A stretch of 64,000 nt of DNA. Origin: Algibacter sp. L1A34 (GTDB lineage: Bacteria > Bacteroidota > Bacteroidia > Flavobacteriales > Flavobacteriaceae). The first letter of the stretch is position 1; each line of letters starts with the position of its first letter. The stretch spans positions 1,415,501-1,479,500 of the forward strand of contig NZ_CP047029.1 of the NCBI RefSeq assembly GCF_009796805.1, read 5' to 3'. Below, piece by piece: positions 36,426-44,308 of the stretch. The position numbers were made by a program, and so were the translations under genes. Below the pieces are notes generated by a model. That model saw nothing but the letters and a program-made list of their open reading frames with translations, searched no databases and had not been told where the DNA came from.

Positions 36426-37442
36426 ATGAAAAATATTAGTATAAAAAATGATGCAGGACTCTTAGTTCTTGCTCTTAGATTGGTTGTGGGTTGGACATAT
36501 TTTTCTGCTTTTTTTAGGCGGACGATTTTAGCAGATAAGTTAGATCCAGATTTAGCAGGATATATTGGAGTTAAGTTTAATCACTTTTTGCCAAACGCAT
36601 TGGGTATAAAACCTATTATTCAATATTTAGTAGAAAATCCAGATGTTTTATGGATAAATATGGTTGCCTTTACTATTGTAGAAGGTATTGTGGGCTTGTT
36701 TATAATGTTCGGTTTGTTTACTCGAATTATGAGTATTGGTGTTTTTGGTTTAGCAATGGGTATTCTTCTTGGTTCGGGCTGGATAGGCACAACTTGTTTA
36801 GATGAATGGCAAATTGGGGTGTTAGGTATAGCCGCCGGATTTGTGTTATTTCTAAGTGGTAGTAGTAAGTATTCCGTGGATAATTACTTAATTAAGAATG
36901 GTTTTTCTATTACTAATAAGAAGTGGTTTTCGTGGCTAGGTTCAGGTATGTTGCCTGTTAGAGAAGGAGTGTTTCCTAAGGTTGTTTTAATTGGTTCTAT
37001 TTTGATTTTTGGAATGACTTTAATGACAAACCAAATATTTCATGGTGGATTATGGGGGACGCTGCATAACAAATCGGTAAAACCGAAGTTAGAAATTACT
37101 AATGGCATGATTGATAATAATAAACTTTCGTTTGATGTTTTTAGAACTGAAGGCGTTGATGTTTACGGAGCTTGGATAATTGGTATAGAATTGTTGGATG
37201 AGCAAAATAGCACTGTTATTAAATATGCTCAAGATGATTTGGCTTTATTAGAAGATGAAAGTATTTTAAATTATTATGTTGCTAAGGTAAAGGCTGGTGC
37301 GCATAGTTTAATTGTGCCTTTAGGAGCGAAAGCAAAAATTAATTTATTTAATAAGGGTTTAGATAGTTTGCCTAAAGGTAATTATACTATTAAAATCACC
37401 GATATAAGTGATGCTTTTTGGGTGGTTAAATTAAAAAAATGA
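36426..37442 (+). CDS. DoxD-DoxA fusion (thiosulfate:quinone oxidoreductase-like)
   Basis: A 338-residue membrane protein. The N-terminal part (about 1-150) has four helices of the DoxD type, starting LALRLVVGWTYFSAFFRR and including GLFTRIMSIGVFGLAMG. A fifth helix near residues 185-205 leads into a periplasmic beta domain resembling DoxA (FHGGLWGTLHNKSVKPKLEI to the end). In archaea DoxD and DoxA are separate subunits of an enzyme oxidising thiosulfate to tetrathionate with a quinone. The fused form occurs in Bacteroidota, where the activity is generally unproven. A terminator follows. Confidence 0.87.
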   Translation: MKNISIKNDAGLLVLALRLVVGWTYFSAFFRRTILADKLDPDLAGYIGVKFNHFLPNALGIKPIIQYLVENPDVLWINMVAFTIVEGIVGLFIMFGLFTRIMSIGVFGLAMGILLGSGWIGTTCLDEWQIGVLGIAAGFVLFLSGSSKYSVDNYLIKNGFSITNKKWFSWLGSGMLPVREGVFPKVVLIGSILIFGMTLMTNQIFHGGLWGTLHNKSVKPKLEITNGMIDNNKLSFDVFRTEGVDVYGAWIIGIELLDEQNSTVIKYAQDDLALLEDESILNYYVAKVKAGAHSLIVPLGAKAKINLFNKGLDSLPKGNYTIKITDISDAFWVVKLKK

Positions 37443-37464
37443 CAACTAATAAAAGATGAAAAAA

Positions 37465-37503
37465 AAGAACGACTTTAAAATTTGTTCAAAGTTGCTCTTT
37501 TTT
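37465..37503 (+). terminator. Intrinsic terminator after the DoxD-DoxA gene
   Basis: AAGAACGACTTT pairs with AAAGTTGCTCTT (one mismatch, one G-T pair) around an 11-base loop, followed by a run of T. Confidence 0.7.
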
Positions 37504-37579
37504 ATTTATAAGAAGTTTTACGATTAGAAAAAGCGATTTTTAGTTTATAGCCTAAAACAAAAATACATAAGACGAATTT

Positions 37580-37662
37580 GCGTTAGGGATTGAACGGCTT
37601 GTTTGAGCTCCCGACCTTAGGAGGAGCGAGTAGTGAAAGCCCGACCCTTTTGGGTAACGCCC
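37580..37662. ncRNA. Structured non-coding element with nested stems after queD
   Basis: A GC-richer 83-base block between the DoxDA terminator and the queD stop. Outer arm GCGTTA (37580-37585) pairs with TAACGC (37655-37660). Inside it GGG (37586-37588) pairs with CCC (37645-37647) and GCTT (37597-37600) with AAGC (37637-37640). The core hairpin is GCTCC (37607-37611) with GGAGC (37623-37627). The blocks GCGTTAGGGATTGAA and GAAAGCCCGACCC look like a dispersed element I associate with Flavobacteriaceae intergenic regions, from memory. It touches the queD stop codon on the minus strand. Which strand is transcribed, and what it does, are unknown. Confidence 0.5.
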
Positions 37663-38117
37663 TAAATATTATCGTGAGCAAACCACTGCGCGAACGAGCT
37701 ATCTGTTTCTTGTAATTTTAGTGAGTGTAATTTGATATGATTTGGTAAACGTTTCTGGATTTTGTTTGAAAAATCAATTACCATCATTTCGCTAGTTGGT
37801 TGGTAATCTACCAATAACACATTGTGATCGCGAGCTTGAAGTTCTTTTGCTAGTTCTACGTGTGGTGTGTTTTTATTGAAAACTGTGGCATGATCGAAAA
37901 CATCTACAATTTCTTCTTTTACAATTTTTTTAAGATCGCCAAAGTCGATAACCATACCGTATTTTACATTGGTGTTATCTGTAATAGGTTCGCCAATTAC
38001 GGTTACGGATAGCTTGTAGCTATGGCCGTGTACGTTTTTACATTTTCCGTCGTAGCCATATAGTGCGTGACCGGTTTCGAAAGCGAATTTTTTTGTAATA
38101 CGAATGTTATTGCCCAT
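37662..38117 (-). CDS. queD: 6-carboxytetrahydropterin synthase (QueD/PTPS family)
   Basis: A 151-residue enzyme converting 7,8-dihydroneopterin triphosphate to 6-carboxytetrahydropterin in queuosine synthesis. Zinc ligands are H17 (in FETGHALYG), H30 and H32 (VHGHSY), with catalytic C26 just before (CKNVHGH). ETDSSFAQW near the C-terminus is the substrate-binding Glu block. The start overlaps the stop of a 32-codon gene (TAATG). No other queuosine gene lies in the window. Eukaryote-like pterin synthase activity cannot be ruled out by sequence alone. Confidence 0.92.
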   Translation of the reverse strand: MGNNIRITKKFAFETGHALYGYDGKCKNVHGHSYKLSVTVIGEPITDNTNVKYGMVIDFGDLKKIVKEEIVDVFDHATVFNKNTPHVELAKELQARDHNVLLVDYQPTSEMMVIDFSNKIQKRLPNHIKLHSLKLQETDSSFAQWFAHDNI

Positions 38118-38215
38118 TATCTTCTTTTTCTACGGTTTACTACGTAAACAACGATTAATACTATGGCTAATAGCAGAAATAATCCATTTCCGCTTATAAA
38201 TGAGAGAATATCCAT
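38117..38215 (-). CDS. 32-residue membrane microprotein coupled to queD
   Basis: A short frame on the minus strand (starting MDILSFISG) encodes one hydrophobic helix, LFLLLAIVLIVVYVV, ended by NRRKRR. Its TAA overlaps the queD ATG by one base, and its ATG follows the stop of the next small gene by one base. Such tight packing, plus a helix with a positive tail in the correct place for an inner-membrane protein, supports real translation. Function unknown. Confidence 0.5.
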   Translation of the reverse strand: MDILSFISGNGLFLLLAIVLIVVYVVNRRKRR

Positions 38216-38216
38216 A

Positions 38217-38393
38217 TTATAAAAATTTATTGTTATTTTTATTATATCTGTAAATAAGGTAAGCTAAAAGTACGAGTAGAATAAAAGGCAGCATTGCGCC
38301 AATAAAAACACCTATTTCATAAGCTTTATCGGGGGCGTCTTGTATTTTTTTTTCAATGCTATTTTCTTGAAAAAAACTTATTAATAAACTCAT
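38217..38393 (-). CDS. 58-residue membrane microprotein between the MATE gene and queD
   Basis: A minus-strand frame starting MSLLISFFQENSIEKK has a Lys/Asp-rich amphipathic segment (IQDAPDKAYEIG) and one strong helix, VFIGAMLPFILLVLLAYLIY, then a basic Asn-rich tail. The spacing is 42 bases after the MATE stop and one base before the 32-residue gene. The pattern looks like a conserved Flavobacteriia small protein, but I cannot name it. Confidence 0.55.
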   Translation of the reverse strand: MSLLISFFQENSIEKKIQDAPDKAYEIGVFIGAMLPFILLVLLAYLIYRYNKNNNKFL

Positions 38394-38435
38394 TATAATT
38401 TTTAGCGTATTTTATATAATAATTACGATACAAAG

Positions 38436-39770
38436 TTAATGTTTTTGAGACAGCGGAATAAATATTTTTCGGAATTTTATAATTAAAGGAATACCGCGTG
38501 CAATAATCCAGAAGGTGAGCGCAATGAATATGCCGTGAAGTTGGTAGCCTAGAGAATCTAGCCAAAATAAAATGGGTAGAAATACGAGTCCTGTGGCACA
38601 TAAAAGTACGTTTCTTAGAAATTTCATTCTCCCTAAACCTTTAAACATACCATCGAAAATAAAAGCTAAGGCGCAAAACGGTTGCATGATTAACACTAGC
38701 CAAAAGGTACTATAAAATAACGAAAGAACTTCGGGGTCTTTGGTGAACAAACGCCCTAAGGGATAATAAAAAAGGGCTCCGAAAACAGCTAGCATGATGC
38801 CAACAATAATGCCGTAGCGTATAAGTTTATTACTTAGTTTTAGTAATGTAGAATACGCTGTTTGCCCATACAGTTTACCTGATAAAATATTGCCAGCGCT
38901 TGCGTAGCCATCGACAAAAAAAGCTGCAAAAAACCATAAATTTATGCAAATAGTATAAGCTGCTATTTGTGTTGGGCCGTAACCTGTGGCAAAGCGTGTG
39001 GCGAAATATAATGTGATGTTTAGAGCTAAGGTACGCACGAATAAATTAAGAATCATGACAACCAATTTGTTGATTTCTTGGTTTAATGGAAACGTTGGTT
39101 TTAGTGGGATATCGGTTTTTTTAAGTAAATAAATGGCTGCTAAAATTGCCATAATAATTTGAGCAATTAAACTGGCGTAGGCTGCACCTTTTATATTCAT
39201 GGCAGGAACGTAGTTTTCTATGCCGAAAACAAAAATATAATCGAGTCCAATGTTTAAAAATGCGCCAATAGTGGCAATTATCATCGGGTAATAGGTGTTT
39301 TGTAAACCGCGGAATACTCCAAAAACAGCCATAGTAAATAAGGTAAAAGGGAAGCCGAAAACACGAATTCTGTAATAATCGACACTGTAATCTAAAATGA
39401 TGTTTGTGGCATTGTATAGCTTGAAAATTGAGGTCGCGAATGGATAGGTACCAATTATTATGAGCAGGCTTAGCATAGTTACTAAAAAAATAGCTTGTGC
39501 TGGCAGGTTTTTAATTTCATGTAATTTGTTAGCTCCCAAATATTGAGAAATAATGGACGAAATAGCACTTCTAGTTTGTCCCAAAATCCAAATAAGCATG
39601 GAAATAAATGTACCCACAATGCCTACAGCTGCGAGAGACTCTGTTGCGTTGCTATCTATGTTTCCAATAATGGCGGTGTCGGTAATAGATAAGATGGGTT
39701 CTGCAATTCCGGCTATTAATGCTGGTATTGCCAATTTATTTATATGTTTAAAACTAATGTTTGTGCTCAC
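38436..39770 (-). CDS. MATE family efflux transporter
   Basis: A 444-residue inner-membrane protein with twelve helices in two repeats: the first half begins FKHINKLAIPALIAGIAEPILSITDTAIIG, and the second has FFVDGYASAGNILSGKLYG. This is the NorM/DinF type exchanging Na+ or H+ for organic cations. GLQNTYYPMIIA and its counterpart GLGRMKFLRNV support internal duplication. Substrate unknown. Two microprotein genes and queD follow on the same strand. Confidence 0.9.
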   Translation of the reverse strand: MSTNISFKHINKLAIPALIAGIAEPILSITDTAIIGNIDSNATESLAAVGIVGTFISMLIWILGQTRSAISSIISQYLGANKLHEIKNLPAQAIFLVTMLSLLIIIGTYPFATSIFKLYNATNIILDYSVDYYRIRVFGFPFTLFTMAVFGVFRGLQNTYYPMIIATIGAFLNIGLDYIFVFGIENYVPAMNIKGAAYASLIAQIIMAILAAIYLLKKTDIPLKPTFPLNQEINKLVVMILNLFVRTLALNITLYFATRFATGYGPTQIAAYTICINLWFFAAFFVDGYASAGNILSGKLYGQTAYSTLLKLSNKLIRYGIIVGIMLAVFGALFYYPLGRLFTKDPEVLSLFYSTFWLVLIMQPFCALAFIFDGMFKGLGRMKFLRNVLLCATGLVFLPILFWLDSLGYQLHGIFIALTFWIIARGIPLIIKFRKIFIPLSQKH

Positions 39771-39840
39771 AAGGTGTGTTTGATTTTGTATATTTAGCTA
39801 GCAATTTTTATATTGCAGTTAAATGAATCGTTTTAATGTT

Positions 39841-39848
39841 TACTTTTG
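39841..39848 (+). promoter_or_regulatory. Candidate -7 promoter element for the universal stress protein gene
   Basis: TACTTTTG, a perfect TAnnTTTG match, lies 40 bases before the ATG. A TTG at 39813-39815 could be the -33 element, with a spacing (25) slightly above the usual range. Confidence 0.45.
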
Positions 39849-39888
39849 CTTCTTTAAACAGCAAATTTAATATATAATATTAGTTATT

Positions 39889-40683
39889 ATGAAGAATATT
39901 TTAGTTCCTGTTGGGTCGTCGAAAAATGCGTTAAGTCATTTACAATATGCAGTAGATTTTGCAGAAGCCGTTGGTGCTAAGCTTTTTGTAGTGCAAGTGT
40001 ATAATGTTTATACAAAGGCTGGAACTATGATTCGGGTTGATGGGCCAATACAACGCGAAAGTAAAGAGTTTTTAGATAGTTTAGTTTCTAAAATTGATAC
40101 TAAGAATGTTGATGTTATTGTAAAAGTTTTAAAAGGAAAATTAATTGATACGTTAGAGTTGGCTTGTAAAACTGGAGATGTAGATTTAATTTTAGTCGAG
40201 CCTAGAACTAATTCCATAAAAGATGAAGTTTATTTAGGTAAAACCTCGGGTAAGATTATAAAACAAACTAATATTCCAGCGCTTATAGTGCCGGAAGGTT
40301 ATGTTTTTAAGCCGGTAACAAGTATTTTATTAGCAATGAAATCGGCTATAATCAAAAATAAAAAAGCATTAAATCCATTAAAAGAAGTAAAAGAAATATT
40401 TAAAGCTGAAGTGAATTTATTACTTGTTAAAACGCCATATTACAATGATGGTGATTTTGATGTTAATGAAACTTTAGGAGAGTTAGCAAGTAGTGTAACT
40501 AAAAGCGGGAACGCTACCACATTCCAAGGTGTTTTAGAACATTACAGATCGCACAATCCAGATATGCTTTGTGTGGTACGCCGTAAGCGTGGTTTCTTTG
40601 TTAAAAAATGGGAAAAAAATGTCATTCTTAAAAAGGATTTCTACAGCAACTTACCTGTTTTAGTGCTACGTGGATTGAAATAA
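39889..40683 (+). CDS. Universal stress protein family, tandem UspA domains
   Basis: A 264-residue soluble protein with an N-terminal UspA fold (MKNILVPVGSSKNALSHLQYAVDFAEAVGAKLFVVQVY; conserved VPVGSS phosphate loop) and a weaker second copy from about residue 145 (ILLAMKSAIIKNKKALNPL). The ATP-binding glycine motif of the first domain reads LGKTSGKIIKQTNIPALIVP, close to the usual G-x2-G-x9-GS/T-x form. It is likely a stress-related nucleotide-binding protein of the cytoplasm. A tRNA gene begins five bases after its stop. Confidence 0.87.
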   Translation: MKNILVPVGSSKNALSHLQYAVDFAEAVGAKLFVVQVYNVYTKAGTMIRVDGPIQRESKEFLDSLVSKIDTKNVDVIVKVLKGKLIDTLELACKTGDVDLILVEPRTNSIKDEVYLGKTSGKIIKQTNIPALIVPEGYVFKPVTSILLAMKSAIIKNKKALNPLKEVKEIFKAEVNLLLVKTPYYNDGDFDVNETLGELASSVTKSGNATTFQGVLEHYRSHNPDMLCVVRRKRGFFVKKWEKNVILKKDFYSNLPVLVLRGLK

Positions 40684-40688
40684 TATTT

Positions 40689-40762
40689 GGGGATGTAGCT
40701 CAGTTGGCTAGAGTGCTTGACTGGCAGTCAAGAGGTCGTCGGTTCGAGCCCGATCTTCTCCA
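40689..40762 (+). tRNA. tRNA-Ala (anticodon GGC)
   Basis: A full cloverleaf can be folded. The acceptor stem is GGGGATG with CTTCTCC, containing the alanine identity pair G3-U70 and one U-U mismatch at position 6. The anticodon stem CTTGA/TCAAG has loop CTGGCAG, giving anticodon GGC at 40723-40725. The T arm is GTCGG/CCGAT with loop TTCGAGC. Discriminator A is at 40762. CCA is not encoded. It starts five bases after the universal stress protein stop, so it may be processed from a shared transcript. Confidence 0.9.
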
Positions 40763-40767
40763 CAGAT

Positions 40768-40811
40768 AAAACCTGTAAAGCGCTTTTTTTTAGGTGTTTT
40801 GCGGGTTTTTA
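40768..40811 (+). terminator. Intrinsic terminator after tRNA-Ala
   Basis: AAAACCTGTAAAG pairs with the downstream TGTTTTGCGGGTTTT (with G-T pairs), followed by T, placed six bases after the tRNA. Confidence 0.65.
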
Positions 40812-41242
40812 TGTTTTAAATTTGTACGATTTGTGTACGGTAAATTGAATTAAATTAATTCTGTTTGATGTTATTTTTTATTTAAGAATGATTCAAATTG
40901 AGGCATTACATCCTTTTTTTTCTCTGTTTGAAATATCGACATTAATAGCTGTTATTAATTAAGCTTTTAAATGTATAAATATAATTTAATAATGAATTAC
41001 GGTTTACCTCATTCACTTTGTCTTCCTTATTGAGTAATGCTATGTGGTTAAAAAAAGTTTTTTTTTGGTTTATGCTTTATACAGCTAATATTGGTGCTCT
41101 TTTTTTTGTCTAATACAATTGGGAAATATGGTATTACCTATAATTTTATCGCTCTAAATTTGTTCCAGTAAAAGTTAATATTAAGTTATTTTAAAGTAGG
41201 TTATATTTGCTTTAAATCTTTTAAGAATAACTTGTTTTCGGT
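40812..41242. other. AT-rich intergenic region before the PUL regulator
   Basis: No gene or clear repeat in about 430 bases. Its only supported element is the -7 motif at 41202-41209. The rest is very AT-rich, as expected for a regulatory upstream region. Confidence 0.5.
41202..41209 (+). promoter_or_regulatory. Candidate -7 promoter element for the PUL regulator
   Basis: TATATTTG, a perfect TAnnTTTG match, lies 33 bases before the regulator ATG. Confidence 0.45.
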
Positions 41243-44011
41243 ATGAAAATCCCCCTGTGCTTTTTGTTGCTTTTGTTTTGCTTTTTAGGGTTTGGACAAG
41301 AGTTGCCGCCAATTGAAAGATTTACTACAGAGGATTACAGTGGTGATAATCAAAACTGGATGATTTCTCAGGCTGAAAATCAATTTATATATGTAGCAAA
41401 TAATAAAGGTTTGCTGGAGTATAATGGCTCAGAATGGAAAACGTATAGCTCACCAAATAAAACTATTATTAGAGCCGTTAACGCTATTGGAGATAGAATT
41501 TATACGGGCTGTTATGCCGATTTAGGGTATTGGGAAAAAAATAACGTAGGTACTTTAATTTATACTTCACTAAGGCCTAAGTTAGAGGTTGGAGTTTTAA
41601 ACGACAATCAAGTTTGGAATATTTTGGAGTATAATGAGTGGGTTGTTTTTCAAACAAGTAAAAGAATTTACTTTTATAATCCTAAAACTGAAACATTCAA
41701 AATTGTTTCTGCAACACAGAATATCTATAAAATATTCAAAGTTAAAAATAGAATATATTATCATGTAGCTAATCAAGGAATTTACCTTGTAGAAAATGGA
41801 AAATCCAAACTAATAGCTGCAGACGAGGTTTTAAAAACAGATCGTGTTATTAATATTTTTGAAAGCAATCAAAATTTAGTGCTAGTAACACGGAGTTCAG
41901 GTTTTTTTAATTTGTCCGATAATAAATTAACAGCCTGGGATATTTCAGCCGCAGCTTTATTAAGCGACATCGATATATTTAGCAGTATTCAATTAAAAGA
42001 TGATAGTTTTATTATTGGCACAATTTCCGATGGAGTTATTCATTTAAGTTCTAAAGGAGATTTTAAGTATCAAATTAATCAGAAAAAAGGGCTAACAAAT
42101 AATACGGTTTTATCGTTGTTTGAGGATCATGCTAAAAATGTTTGGGCGGCATTGGATAATGGGGTTAATTGCATTAATGTAAAATCTCCAATTAAAAGCT
42201 TTATCGATTACGAAGGTGTTTTGGGAACCGTTTATACTACACAAGTTTTTAAAAATAATTTATACATCGGTACAAACCAAGGTTTGTTTTATAGAGAGCT
42301 TCACGAAGTTAATAATGCTTTTAAGTTTATTGAAGGTACTGCTGGTCAGGTTTGGGAGTTGTTTAATTTAAATGATGAGTATTTGTTTTGCGGTCATCAT
42401 TTTGGCACCTTTATTATTGATAGTGATAAATCGGAAAAAATTAGTGATACACTTGGTGCATGGGGTTTCAAAACCATACCTCAACATAAAAATTATCTAC
42501 TTCAAGGGAATTATAGCGGACTTTTAGTATTAGAAAAGTTGGATAATAAATGGCGGGTTAGAAATAAAGTTGAAGGCTTTGAAAACTCCTCGAGGTATTT
42601 TGAAATAAACCATCAAAACCAAGTTTGGGTTAATCACGAATATAAAGGGGTTTTTAAGTTGAAGCTCGACGATAGTTTAACTAAAGTAGAAAAGCTAGAT
42701 ATTGAAGCAAGCTTGCCTTTAGGTGAAAGTTCTAGTTTAATAAAGTATAAGGATAATGTGCTATATGCATCTGAATATGGTGTTTATAAGTATTCTGAAG
42801 AAAATAGGGCCTTTAAGCGTGATAGCTTATTGAGTACTATTATTGATAAAAGCGATTATATATCAGGGAGGCTTGTAGTTGATAAAATAGAAAGGTTATG
42901 GACTTTTTCTAAAAAAAATGTAAGTTTCATTGAAAATGATAATTTTACAAACGCATCGGTAATAACCAATATTCCCATTCCATTAAAATTTCGAAAAGGT
43001 ATTTTTGGGTTTGAAAATATTTCATCTATTACGCCATCTACTTATGTATTGGGAACAGCAAATGGATATATTACATTAGACTTTAATGAGACTCATAAAA
43101 TAGATAGGCATTTAATTTATTTAAACAAAGTCGCATTGCATACTAATAATGATTCTGTCGTTCCTCAGGTTATTAGCACAAAGGGAGTTTTTAAGTTTAA
43201 ATACGGTTTATTAGAGTTTAATTATGCCGTTCCGGAATACGAGCGTTACGTGGGTGTAAAGTATCAATATATTCTGGAAGGTGATACCGATAAATGGAGT
43301 AAATGGAAAGAAGCATCGGCAGTTACATTCGAGAATTTATCTTTTGGTACTTATACCTTTAAGGTTAAAGCGAAAATAGGTAACATATTATCTCAAAATA
43401 TAGCAGCTTATACTTTTGAAGTTTGTAGGCCGTGGTATTTTACAAATACAGCTATTGCGGCTTATGTTCTGTTGTTTTTTGTAATTGTGTTTATTACGCA
43501 CAAGGCTTATAAACGTTATTATATTAAAAAATTCGAGAAAGAACAATTGAAGAGCCAGCAGCTAGTCATGAAAATAAAAAATGAAAAACTGAATAGTAAT
43601 ATTGAGAGTAAAAATAGAGAGTTAGCTATTTCTACCATGAGTATTATTAAAAAGAATAAGGTTTTAAACAAGATTAAAAAAGAAATTAAAAATAGCAAAG
43701 ACAACGATAACATTGAAGCAATAAAGCTTATTGATAATAATTTAAACGACAATAAAGATTGGTCGTTTTTTGAGAAAGCCTTTAACAATGCAGACAAAGA
43801 TTTTTTTGGTAAAATTAAAAAGGAGCATCCAGATTTAACACCAAACGATTTACGTTTTTGTGCATATTTAAGGCTTAATTTATCTTCAAAAGAAATGGCT
43901 CCACTTTTAAATATTTCAACTAAAAGTGTCGAGACCAAACGTTACCGTTTACGTAAAAAATTAGGTTTAGAGCATGAGGACAGTCTAGTTAACTATATGT
44001 TAAAGTTCTAG
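41243..44011 (+). CDS. One-component membrane sensor/regulator: beta-propeller, Y_Y_Y and LuxR-type HTH
   Basis: A 922-residue protein that probably senses a glycan breakdown product in the periplasm and switches on the adjoining susCD genes. Signal peptide (ends FGQ near 19); propeller-type repeats to about 640 (blocks such as VYTTQVFKNNLYIGTNQGLFYRE and NVWAALDNGVNCI); a Y_Y_Y beta domain at about 655-725; one membrane helix near 735-755; a Lys/Glu coiled coil; and a C-terminal GerE/LuxR helix-turn-helix (LSSKEMAPLLNISTKSVETKR). It lacks histidine-kinase and receiver domains, so it differs from the common hybrid two-component PUL regulators. It is encoded 297 bases upstream of susC on the same strand. 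Confidence 0.88.
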   Translation: MKIPLCFLLLLFCFLGFGQELPPIERFTTEDYSGDNQNWMISQAENQFIYVANNKGLLEYNGSEWKTYSSPNKTIIRAVNAIGDRIYTGCYADLGYWEKNNVGTLIYTSLRPKLEVGVLNDNQVWNILEYNEWVVFQTSKRIYFYNPKTETFKIVSATQNIYKIFKVKNRIYYHVANQGIYLVENGKSKLIAADEVLKTDRVINIFESNQNLVLVTRSSGFFNLSDNKLTAWDISAAALLSDIDIFSSIQLKDDSFIIGTISDGVIHLSSKGDFKYQINQKKGLTNNTVLSLFEDHAKNVWAALDNGVNCINVKSPIKSFIDYEGVLGTVYTTQVFKNNLYIGTNQGLFYRELHEVNNAFKFIEGTAGQVWELFNLNDEYLFCGHHFGTFIIDSDKSEKISDTLGAWGFKTIPQHKNYLLQGNYSGLLVLEKLDNKWRVRNKVEGFENSSRYFEINHQNQVWVNHEYKGVFKLKLDDSLTKVEKLDIEASLPLGESSSLIKYKDNVLYASEYGVYKYSEENRAFKRDSLLSTIIDKSDYISGRLVVDKIERLWTFSKKNVSFIENDNFTNASVITNIPIPLKFRKGIFGFENISSITPSTYVLGTANGYITLDFNETHKIDRHLIYLNKVALHTNNDSVVPQVISTKGVFKFKYGLLEFNYAVPEYERYVGVKYQYILEGDTDKWSKWKEASAVTFENLSFGTYTFKVKAKIGNILSQNIAAYTFEVCRPWYFTNTAIAAYVLLFFVIVFITHKAYKRYYIKKFEKEQLKSQQLVMKIKNEKLNSNIESKNRELAISTMSIIKKNKVLNKIKKEIKNSKDNDNIEAIKLIDNNLNDNKDWSFFEKAFNNADKDFFGKIKKEHPDLTPNDLRFCAYLRLNLSSKEMAPLLNISTKSVETKRYRLRKKLGLEHEDSLVNYMLKF

Positions 44012-44308
44012 TAACACGACAATCGTAAATTTCACCACGACATTACCACTACAACAGCTGTTAACCCTTGTTATTATTGACTTGTTGTTTGCTTTTTTTA
44101 AAAATGCGATTTATCCCTTATTGCTAGAGGTTTCCGATGCAATCGCTCGATTTTTACATTCAATTAATACAATGTTCGTTTTTTATCGACTTTAAAAATT
44201 AGAGCCTTTTTATTTTTAGAGATTAACTTTACATAGACTTAATTTTATTTTCGAGTAAAAAATTCATTCAAGTTTTAATTTTGACATCAAACTTAAAACA
44301 ACATTTTT
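44012..44308. other. Regulator-susC intergenic region
   Basis: No gene in 297 bases. The stretch carries a TAACTTTA near-match to the -7 motif around 44223 and a short palindrome AACAGCTGTT around 44055. The latter is a possible regulator site, but without a second copy I cannot weigh it. Confidence 0.35.

Noticed and set aside
40689-40762. Possible reading of the tRNA as glycine (GCC)
   Set aside because: With the stem CTTGA/TCAAG aligned, the loop CTGGCAG places GGC, not GCC, at positions 34-36. The G3-U70 pair is the alanine identity element.
43519-43938. Open frame of about 139 codons antisense to the PUL regulator
   Set aside because: Leu/Ser/Phe-rich translation is what the reverse complement of a Lys/Glu coiled coil gives. 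The plus strand encodes the coiled coil and helix-turn-helix.
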